DNA of 9,615 bases from Tannerella sp. (GTDB lineage: Bacteria > Bacteroidota > Bacteroidia > Bacteroidales > Tannerellaceae), in NCBI GenBank assembly GCA_031283915.1, contig JAITAY010000004.1, positions 1 to 9,615 of the forward strand. The letters run 5' to 3'. Both the position numbers and the translations under genes were made by a program. The notes beneath the pieces were generated by a model, which worked only from the letters and a program-made list of their open reading frames with translations, made no database searches and was not told the origin of the DNA. Below, in pieces: positions 1 to 6,202 of this stretch; position 1 is the first letter of the stretch, and each line of letters opens with the position of its first letter.

Positions 1-3000
1 CGTCGATGGTTTCGAGGCAGTGGCAGGCGGCGGCGACGCTGGTAATGCGTCCAATGATGATGCTGCGTTTGTTGCCCTGTTCGCGGAGGTCGCAGATGCG
101 GGGATATCGCTGGATGTAAGCGATGATTTTGCCGAAGGCGTGACTCTGGTAATACAGGCTTTCCGGATCGGAGGGCAGGTACATTGCCATCATTTCCTTC
201 TTCAAGACGACTTTTTCGACACCCAGTTTCCGTGCCAGCCAGCGCAGCCGGACGACGCGAATCAGTTCTTCGCCTTCGGTGGGGATGGTTCCGAAACGGT
301 CTTTCAGGCGGCTGACGAAAGCCGTCAATCCCGTTTCGTCGCCGATGGCGTTCAATTCGCGGTAGATGCCGATACGCTCGGAGTCGTTCGGGATATAGGC
401 CGGCGCAAACATCAAGGCCAGGTCGCTTTCGACGAAGGTCTCCCGCACATAGACCTCGCCGCCGTCCGGCACCGTGTGGCTGTCCGGTACGAAAAGCTCG
501 GCAAGCTCACCGGTTTTCAGTTCGTCGACCGCTTCTTCGAGGATTTTCAGGTAGGTCTCGTAGCCCAGATCGGTGATGAATCCGCTCTGTTCGGCGCCGA
601 GGATGTTGCCGGCTCCGCGGATGTCGAGATCCTGCATGGCGATGTGGATGCCGCTGCCCAGTTCGGCGAAATTTTCGATGGCCTGCAGGCGACGGCGCGA
701 TTCGGGCGTCAGCGAGGAGAGGGGAGGGGAGAGCAGGTAACAGAAGGCTTTGCGGTTGCTGCGGCCGACGCGCCCGCGCAACTGGTGCAGTTCCGAGAGG
801 CCGAAGTGATGTGCATCGTTGATGATGATCGTGTTGGCATTCGGGATGTCCAGCCCGTTTTCGACGATTACGGTCGAGACCAATACGTCGTATTCGCAGT
901 TGAGGAAGTCGAGGATGATTTTCTCCAGCTTGTCGGGTTCCATCTGTCCGTGTCCGACGGCGATGCGGGCGTCGGGCACTTCGCGCCGGATCAATTGCTC
1001 TATCTCCCGGATGTTGCGAATACGGTTGTTGATGAAGAACACCTGTCCGTTGCGACTCATTTCAAATTCAATGGCTTCGCGAATGATGTCCGGGTGAAAG
1101 CGTTGCACTTCCGTCTGAATCGGATAACGGTTGGGCGGCGGCGTATGGATGTTGCTCAAGTCACGCGCACCCATGAGCGAGAATTGGAGCGTGCGCGGAA
1201 TGGGGGTGGCGGTCATGGTGAGTGTGTCCACGTCCGTTTTCAGCCGGCGCAGCTTTTCCTTGACCGCCACGCCGAATTTCTGTTCCTCGTCAATGATCAG
1301 CAGTCCGAGGTCTTTGAAAACAACGTCCTTACTTGCCAGGCGATGCGTGCCGATCAGGATGTCCAGTTCGCCATTGCGCAGGCGCAGCAGGATGTGTTGA
1401 ATGTCACGCGTCGAGCGTGCCCGGCTGATGTAGTCGATGGTACAGGGGAAGTCTTTCAAGCGTTCCGAAAAGGTCTGGAAATGCTGATAGGCAAGCACGG
1501 TCGTGGGCACCAGGATGGCGACCTGCTTGTTGTCCGCGACGGCCTTGAAGGCTGCCCGGATGGCGATTTCCGTCTTGCCGAATCCCACGTCGCCGCAGAT
1601 CAGCCGATCCATCGGACGGTCGCTTTCCATGTCGGCCTTGACGTCGACCATCGCCTTGACCTGGTCGGGCGTATCTTCATAGATGAAGCTGGCTTCCAGT
1701 TCGTCCTGCATGAAACTGTCCGGACTGAAAGCGAATCCTTTCTCGTGCCGCCGCTGGGCGTAGAGGCGGATCAGGTCGCGGGCGATGTCCTTGACTTTCT
1801 TCTTGGCGCGGTTCTTCATGCGTTCCCAGGCGCCGCTGCCCAGTTGGTTGAGTACGGGCGGTTCGCCGTCTTTGCCCTTGTATTTTGAGAGCTTGTGCAG
1901 GGAATGAATGCTGACGAAGAGGATGTCGCTGTTCCGATAAATCAGTTTGACGACTTCCTGGAGCTTGCCGTTCACTTTGGTGCGTACCAGTCCGCCAAAC
2001 TGCCCGACGCCGTGATCAATGTGTACGACGTAGTCGCCCTGCGTAAACTGGTTCAGTTCCTTGAGCGACAGCATGATTTTCCCGCTACGCGCCTTGTCGC
2101 TCTTCAGATTGTATTTGTGGTATCGACCGAAAATCTGATGGTCGGTGAAGGCGCAGAGCTTAAGTGTATGGTCGACGAAACCGCTGTGTATCGTCTTGTG
2201 GACGGCCGTGAAAGCAATCGGATCGCCGCGGTCTTGAAAAATGGCACGGACACGCTCGGCTTGTTTGTCGTTGTCGCTGAGCAGATAGAGCGTGTATCCA
2301 TCCGAAAGATAGCGGCGGAAGGACTCGCTGACCAAGTCGAAATTCTTTTGGTAAAGAGGCTGCGGTTCGGTATCGAAAGAGATGGTTGCATCCGGCACAT
2401 GGCCGTCCTTGTGTCCGATTTGCATCCGGCGGAAGGACTGTGCCGAACGCAGAAAGTCCTCCTTCGTCACGAGCAGCTTCCGCATGGCCTCGTTAGACGG
2501 GAAAGACGCTTCATTGCCCTGTACGGGTTCTTCCTCCCACAGGCTGCCTACCCGCTCCACACACCAGGCAAGGTCTTGCGTGACGATGCATGTGTCTTCC
2601 GGCAGCAAGTCGAACAGTGCAATCCGGGCTTCCCCGCTCCGGCTGATTTCGGACACGACGGCCACCGACTGGAGTTTTTCCCTGGACAACTGCGTTTCCA
2701 CATCGAAAGAACGAATAGTTTCCACTTCGTTTCCAAAAAAATCAATCCGGTACGGATATTCATTGGAGAAAGAAAACACGTCGATGATACTTCCGCGCAT
2801 GGCATATTGGCCGGGTTCGTAGACGTAATCCGTCTGTTCGAATCCCAGTGACTCGAATACTTCGGAAATAAACGGGACGTCTACTTTTTCACCGACACCG
2901 ATCTTCAGCGTCTTTGCTTGAAGGTCTTCCTTCGAGAGCACCTTCTCGGCCAGCGCATCGGGGTAGGTAACGATAAGCGTTCCCGGTTGCACATGCTGCA

Positions 3001-3334
3001 ATGCACCGAGCGTCTCCGTCCGCAGGATTTCATTGGCCGGATCGATATGGCCGTACTTGATGTGCCGGTGCCAGGCGGACGGGAAGAAAAACGCCTGCCT
3101 GCCGGAGAGCTGGGAGAGGTCGTTATAGAAATAGCCTGCTTCTTCGAGATCGTTGAGAATACACAGGCATGTTTCCCTCCGTTTCCGGAAAAGCGAAGCG
3201 ATGGTCATCGCCCCGCCCGAACCGTTCAGTCCTTTCAACAGCAGGTTTCTGCTTTTGCCTTCGTCCAGCAGGGATGAAACGGCATTTATATGCGGATGCG
3301 CCGCGTAAACCGCCAATAGATCGGGAAGATTCAA
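1..3334 (-). CDS. mfd: Mfd, transcription-repair coupling factor (3' end outside window)
   Basis: Mfd is an ATP-driven DNA translocase that removes RNA polymerase stalled at lesions and recruits UvrA. The 1111 codons in the window contain no stop; I checked the frame codon by codon. Residues 1 to about 400 form the UvrB-like module, with a degenerate nucleotide loop (NGSGGAMT, 37-44) as expected for Mfd, and a GSIIDVF...RIDFFGNE block. The RNA-polymerase-binding CarD-like domain starts near residue 432 (GDYVVHIDHGVGQFGG). The helicase core has Walker A GDVGFGKT (581-588), DEEQ (682-685), TATPIPRTL (from 708) and QLRGRVGR (851-858). The C-terminal TRG and D7 parts follow, and only the last codons are cut off. 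The only plausible start after the in-frame stop at 3353-3355 is TTG at 3334, giving MNLPDLLAVYAAHPHINA; the next in-frame ATG is residue 43, inside the conserved domain. It lies 37 bp after the decarboxylase gene, with no clear ribosome binding site, and is probably co-transcribed with it. Confidence 0.96.
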   Translation of the reverse strand, partial: MNLPDLLAVYAAHPHINAVSSLLDEGKSRNLLLKGLNGSGGAMTIASLFRKRRETCLCILNDLEEAGYFYNDLSQLSGRQAFFFPSAWHRHIKYGHIDPANEILRTETLGALQHVQPGTLIVTYPDALAEKVLSKEDLQAKTLKIGVGEKVDVPFISEVFESLGFEQTDYVYEPGQYAMRGSIIDVFSFSNEYPYRIDFFGNEVETIRSFDVETQLSREKLQSVAVVSEISRSGEARIALFDLLPEDTCIVTQDLAWCVERVGSLWEEEPVQGNEASFPSNEAMRKLLVTKEDFLRSAQSFRRMQIGHKDGHVPDATISFDTEPQPLYQKNFDLVSESFRRYLSDGYTLYLLSDNDKQAERVRAIFQDRGDPIAFTAVHKTIHSGFVDHTLKLCAFTDHQIFGRYHKYNLKSDKARSGKIMLSLKELNQFTQGDYVVHIDHGVGQFGGLVRTKVNGKLQEVVKLIYRNSDILFVSIHSLHKLSKYKGKDGEPPVLNQLGSGAWERMKNRAKKKVKDIARDLIRLYAQRRHEKGFAFSPDSFMQDELEASFIYEDTPDQVKAMVDVKADMESDRPMDRLICGDVGFGKTEIAIRAAFKAVADNKQVAILVPTTVLAYQHFQTFSERLKDFPCTIDYISRARSTRDIQHILLRLRNGELDILIGTHRLASKDVVFKDLGLLIIDEEQKFGVAVKEKLRRLKTDVDTLTMTATPIPRTLQFSLMGARDLSNIHTPPPNRYPIQTEVQRFHPDIIREAIEFEMSRNGQVFFINNRIRNIREIEQLIRREVPDARIAVGHGQMEPDKLEKIILDFLNCEYDVLVSTVIVENGLDIPNANTIIINDAHHFGLSELHQLRGRVGRSNRKAFCYLLSPPLSSLTPESRRRLQAIENFAELGSGIHIAMQDLDIRGAGNILGAEQSGFITDLGYETYLKILEEAVDELKTGELAELFVPDSHTVPDGGEVYVRETFVESDLALMFAPAYIPNDSERIGIYRELNAIGDETGLTAFVSRLKDRFGTIPTEGEELIRVVRLRWLARKLGVEKVVLKKEMMAMYLPSDPESLYYQSHAFGKIIAYIQRYPRICDLREQGNKRSIIIGRITSVAAACHCLETID

Positions 3335-3371
3335 CGCCGTAGAATTTAATTCTTAAACGTTCGGCCTGGTT

Positions 3372-4307
3372 TTACAGGATTTGGTCGAAATAGGTGATGG
3401 TTTTTATCAAGCCATCCTCCAGCTTGACCGTCGGTTGCCAGCCATCTAATTTTTCAAAGGCCAGGGAAATATCCGGTCTCCGTTGTTTCGGGTCGTCGCT
3501 GGGCAACGGCTTGAAAACGATGGCAGATTTGGAACCGGTCAGCCTGATGACTTCGTGAGCCAGCTGAAGCATGGAGAACTCGCCCGGATTACCGATATTC
3601 ACCGGCCCGGTAAAGTCGTCGCCCGTTTTCATCATTCGTATCAATCCTTCAACCAAATCGTCGATGTACTGGAAACTCCGGGTTTGACTCCCGTCGCCGT
3701 AAATCGTAAGGTCCTTGTCGGTCAACGCCTGTACGATGAAATTGGAGACGACGCGCCCGTCGTTCGGATTCATGCGCGGGCCATAGGTATTGAATATTCG
3801 TACGATTTTGATGCGCAGGTTGTGCTGGCGATGATAATCCATGAAAAGCGTTTCGGCAGCCCGTTTGCCTTCGTCGTAGCAAGAACGCGCCCCGACGGGG
3901 TTGACGTGTCCCCAGTAGGCTTCGACTTGCGGATGGATGTCGGGGTCACCATAGACTTCGCTGGTGGAGGCTTGCAGAATTTTCGCCTTCACCCGCTTGG
4001 CTAACCCCAGCATGTTCAGTGCGCCGTAAAAGGACGTTTTGATGGTTTTGATGGGGTTGTACTGGTAATGTACCGGAGAGGCGGGACAGGCCAGGTTGTA
4101 GACTTTGTCCACTTCGGCATAGTAGGGCGTTGTGACGTCATGCCTGACTAATTCGAAGCGATCATTGCCCAGCAGGTGGCGAATGTTATCCTTGCTGCCT
4201 GTGAAATAGTTATCTAAACAAATGACGTCGCATCCTTCCTTAATCAGTCGCTCGCACAAATGCGAACCGATAAAACCGGCGCCTCCGGTAACTAATACTC
4301 GTTCCAT
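3372..4307 (-). CDS. uxs: UDP-glucuronate decarboxylase (UDP-xylose synthase), SDR family
   Basis: The 311-residue protein is an extended short-chain dehydrogenase that converts UDP-glucuronate to UDP-xylose with NAD+, a cytoplasmic step supplying sugar for surface glycans. The NAD+-binding loop TGGAGFIG is at residues 7-14. The catalytic triad region has TSE (115-117, in STSEVYGDP) and YDEGK, with Tyr144 and Lys148. NLACPASPVHYQYNP (71-85), RIFNTYGPRM (170-179) and YGDGSQTRSFQYIDDL (203-218) are characteristic of UXS rather than of epimerases or dTDP-glucose dehydratases. Length is normal for bacterial UXS. I chose ATG at 4307 because MERVLVTGG fits family N-termini; an in-frame start at 4334 would add nine unconserved residues and sit almost in the terminator tail. 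The gene follows pgk after 129 bp with a terminator and precedes mfd by 37 bp. No glycosyltransferase lies nearby, so the destination of the UDP-xylose is not shown here. Confidence 0.93.
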   Translation of the reverse strand: MERVLVTGGAGFIGSHLCERLIKEGCDVICLDNYFTGSKDNIRHLLGNDRFELVRHDVTTPYYAEVDKVYNLACPASPVHYQYNPIKTIKTSFYGALNMLGLAKRVKAKILQASTSEVYGDPDIHPQVEAYWGHVNPVGARSCYDEGKRAAETLFMDYHRQHNLRIKIVRIFNTYGPRMNPNDGRVVSNFIVQALTDKDLTIYGDGSQTRSFQYIDDLVEGLIRMMKTGDDFTGPVNIGNPGEFSMLQLAHEVIRLTGSKSAIVFKPLPSDDPKQRRPDISLAFEKLDGWQPTVKLEDGLIKTITYFDQIL

Positions 4308-4330
4308 AATGATTTGCTGTTTCAAAAAAC

Positions 4331-4359
4331 CCAAAAAGAGGGCAGACCGGAGTCTGCCC
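4331..4359 (-). terminator. Intrinsic terminator downstream of pgk
   Basis: Read on the minus strand, a perfect 8-bp stem (GGGCAGAC pairing with GTCTGCCC, 4340-4347 with 4352-4359) closes a 4-nt loop. It is followed by TCTTTTTGGGTTTTTTG, two T runs. It lies about 80 bp past the pgk stop and ends about 25 bp before the decarboxylase start, so it should end or attenuate pgk transcripts. The U tract is interrupted by GGG, so read-through into the decarboxylase gene is possible. Confidence 0.82.
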
Positions 4360-4367
4360 GGAAAGCG

Positions 4368-4404
4368 CCGGAATGGGCTGAATAAAGAGCGATTCCCATT
4401 CCGG
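4368..4404. other. 10-bp inverted repeat between pgk and the decarboxylase gene
   Basis: CCGGAATGGG (4368-4377) and its exact reverse complement CCCATTCCGG (4395-4404) are separated by 17 nt. In the pgk transcript this hairpin comes before the terminator hairpin at 4340-4359. It has no T run of its own. It may stabilise the pgk mRNA 3' end or be a leader structure for the decarboxylase gene; the sequence does not decide. Confidence 0.6.
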
Positions 4405-4436
4405 GCATTCTATCAATCCTTATCTTGTATCCATTA

Positions 4437-5699
4437 TTAAAATCCGCGTATCGCTTTAATTCCCGGCAGGGTCTTACCTTCAATGGCTTCGAGCAGGGCG
4501 CCGCCGCCGGTCGATACGTAGGATACGCCGTCCGCCAGTCCGAACTTGTTAACGCAGGCTACCGAATCGCCACCGCCTACCAGCGAGAATGCACCCTTTT
4601 TCGTAGCTTCGACGATGGCTTCGCCTACGGAACGGGAGCCGTGCGTAAAGTTTTCAAATTCAAACACACCTGTCGGCCCGTTCCAGAGGATGGTCTTCGA
4701 AGATTGAATCACTTCGGCATACAGCGCTTCCGTCTTCGGGCCGATGTCCAGGCCTTCCCATCCGTCGGGTATTTGATTCACGTCGGTGTAGTCGGTTTTG
4801 GCATCGTTGCTGAAACTGTCGGCGATTTTGGCATCAACGGCCAGGACGAGGTTGACGCCTTTTTCCTGTGCTTTGCGTACCAGTCCATTCGCCAAGTCTA
4901 ACTTGTCGTCTTCGCAAATCGAGTTACCAATCTTGCCGCCTGCTGCTTTCGTAAACGTATACGTCATTCCGCCGGTAATGATAAGGTTATCCACCTTGTC
5001 GAGCAGATTTTCGATGATGTCGATTTTGGAAGACACTTTCGAGCCGCCCATGATGGCCGTAAACGGACGGTTAATGTCGCTCAGCACTTTCCCCACGGCA
5101 TTGATTTCCTTCTCCAACAGGTAACCGAACATCTTGTGGTCGGCATCGAAGTAATCGGCAATCAGCGCAGTTGATGCGTGTGCGCGGTGAGCAGTGCCGA
5201 AAGCGTCGTTTACGTAAACGTCAGCATAAGAAGCCAGTGTTTTGGTAAACGCTTTCTGGCTTTCCTTGACGGCTTTTTTAGCGGCGCTCTTTTCTTCTTC
5301 GGAAGCGTCGTCGGCCAATCCCCGCGGTTTACCTTCTTCTTCGGCATAGAAACGCAGGTTTTCGAGCAACAAAGCTTCGCCCGGCTTCAACGCTGCCGCC
5401 TTCTCTTTCGCTTCCCGGCCGGCGCAGTCGTCGGCAAACCGCAGGTCAACTCCCAGCAGTTTGGAGACATTTGCCAGGATATGTTTCAGTGAATACTTTT
5501 CGGTCACACCCTTGGGACGTCCCAGATGCGAAGCGATGATAACGCTTCCGCCGTCGGAAAGAATTTTTTTGAGCGTCGGGATTCCCGCGCGTATCCGCGT
5601 ATCGTCCGTAACGTTGAAATGCTCGTCAAGCGGCACGTTGAAGTCCACTCTGACAAATGCCTTTTTCCCGGCAAAATTAAAATTGTCAATTGTTTGCAT
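4437..5699 (-). CDS. pgk: Phosphoglycerate kinase
   Basis: This 420-residue cytoplasmic glycolytic enzyme transfers phosphate from 1,3-bisphosphoglycerate to ADP. Substrate-binding motifs are present: RVDFN (17-21), HLGRPKG (58-64), ENLRF (113-117), VNDAFGTAHRAHAS (163-176). Nucleotide-side motifs are MGGSKVSSK (217-225), NGPTGVFE (340-347) and GGGDSVACVN (375-384). It is about 20-25 residues longer than typical bacterial Pgk; the extra length is a charged Glu/Lys/Ala-rich segment at roughly 118-150, which I recall as usual for Bacteroidales. I chose ATG at 5699 (MQTIDNFNFAGKKAFVRVDF), which matches family starts; a GTG two codons upstream at 5705 is an alternative. It has its own promoter upstream and a terminator downstream, so it is probably monocistronic or only partly coupled to the next gene. 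Confidence 0.97.
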   Translation of the reverse strand: MQTIDNFNFAGKKAFVRVDFNVPLDEHFNVTDDTRIRAGIPTLKKILSDGGSVIIASHLGRPKGVTEKYSLKHILANVSKLLGVDLRFADDCAGREAKEKAAALKPGEALLLENLRFYAEEEGKPRGLADDASEEEKSAAKKAVKESQKAFTKTLASYADVYVNDAFGTAHRAHASTALIADYFDADHKMFGYLLEKEINAVGKVLSDINRPFTAIMGGSKVSSKIDIIENLLDKVDNLIITGGMTYTFTKAAGGKIGNSICEDDKLDLANGLVRKAQEKGVNLVLAVDAKIADSFSNDAKTDYTDVNQIPDGWEGLDIGPKTEALYAEVIQSSKTILWNGPTGVFEFENFTHGSRSVGEAIVEATKKGAFSLVGGGDSVACVNKFGLADGVSYVSTGGGALLEAIEGKTLPGIKAIRGF

Positions 5700-5767
5700 A
5701 ATCACATCTATATAAAAAATTATTGATATCTATCTCCCTTATTATCGGGTGATTCTCCCGTGCGGTG

Positions 5768-5798
5768 CAAATATACGAAGGAATTGCCAATCGGCAAT
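5768..5798 (-). promoter_or_regulatory. pgk promoter, Bacteroidota type
   Basis: On the minus strand a perfect TAnnTTTG -7 box (TATATTTG, 5768-5775) is preceded by a 19-nt spacer and ATTG (5795-5798), one mismatch from the TTTG -33 box. The expected transcription start is near 5760, giving a pgk leader of about 60 nt. The box fits the established Bacteroides consensus; activity is inferred. Confidence 0.72.
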
Positions 5799-5799
5799 T
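5782..5799. promoter_or_regulatory. 7-bp inverted repeat overlapping the pgk promoter spacer, possible operator
   Basis: AATTGCC (5782-5788) and GGCAATT (5793-5799) flank a 4-nt centre. The palindrome covers the -33 box and most of the spacer of the pgk promoter, a position where a bound protein would affect initiation. The binding factor is unknown and chance occurrence is possible. Confidence 0.4.
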
Positions 5800-5879
5800 G
5801 TTTGCAGGGAAATTTTTGTCAGCTAAAAAAGGTTTTTACTTCTCATTTGAATCGCATAATGATACATCGCTTTTCAATA

Positions 5880-5905
5880 TGCAAAACCATACTGCAAAAC
5901 CATAA
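5880..5905. repeat. 13-bp tandem duplication
   Basis: TGCAAAACCATAC (5880-5892) is followed directly by TGCAAAACCATAA (5893-5905), differing only at the last base. It lies midway between the two divergent promoters. It could be a pair of protein-binding sites or simple slippage; no function is shown. Confidence 0.55.
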
Positions 5906-6084
5906 CAATCTTTCTTACCCGAAGAACAGCCAAACATTCAACCGTACCGGATACGAAACGTTTTTTTCAAATCTTCCCGTGCAGCATTTTCAAGAGATGA
6001 TGCGTCTTGTTCAATAAACAGGATTTCAAAAAACTACGGATGTTAAAGATTCTGCAAATAGAATAATGTTCAAGAGGAATGTCG

Positions 6085-6092
6085 TATATTTG
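6085..6092 (+). promoter_or_regulatory. -7 box, candidate promoter for the exported-protein gene
   Basis: TATATTTG matches TAnnTTTG exactly and sits about 110 bp before the ATG. The preceding TCG makes TCGTATATTTG, identical to the pgk promoter core. No good TTTG is visible 19-21 nt upstream (the sequence there is AATA), so the -33 element is weak or an activator may be needed. The predicted start near 6099 would give a leader of about 100 nt. Confidence 0.55.
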
Positions 6093-6187
6093 TGTGGAAA
6101 AAATAGAGATAGACATTAAACTTTGAGAGGAAAAAAGAGTCCAATGGACAAAATTATAGAAACACATAGTATTTAATTATTAAAGAT

Positions 6188-6194
6188 AAAGGAG
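6188..6194 (+). promoter_or_regulatory. Ribosome binding site AAAGGAG
   Basis: AAAGGAG lies 8 nt before ATG 6203 and supports that start over the in-frame ATG at 6212. Such a good Shine-Dalgarno is notable here, because none of the other genes in the window has one. Confidence 0.6.
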
Positions 6195-6202
6195 AAACAA
6201 AG

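Larger units (their letters stand above)
5700..6202. other. Divergent intergenic region between pgk and the exported-protein gene
   Basis: This AT-rich stretch has no convincing gene. A plus-strand open frame at 5760-6017 (85 codons) overlaps the pgk promoter, has no ribosome binding site and reads as unstructured basic sequence, so I do not call it. The region holds the pgk promoter and palindrome, a 13-bp tandem repeat at 5880-5905, a plus-strand -7 box at 6085-6092, an odd palindrome GTCCAATGGAC (6139-6149) in the predicted leader, and a ribosome binding site at 6188-6194. About 180 bp (5906-6084) show nothing I recognise. Confidence 0.7.

Noticed and set aside
20..3277. Very long plus-strand open frames (622, 318 and 119 codons) in one frame across mfd
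   Set aside because: They are in codon-aligned antisense to mfd, which has an intact frame with all helicase motifs. Their open state follows from the codon use of mfd, and their products resemble no family.
3483..5492. Plus-strand open frames opposite uxs and pgk (for example 3483-4004, 4425-4901, 5178-5492)
   Set aside because: They are antisense shadows of two well-conserved enzymes and lack start signals or family resemblance.
5760..6017. 85-codon plus-strand frame in the divergent intergenic region
   Set aside because: It begins inside the pgk promoter area, has no ribosome binding site, and its composition looks like translated AT-rich non-coding DNA.
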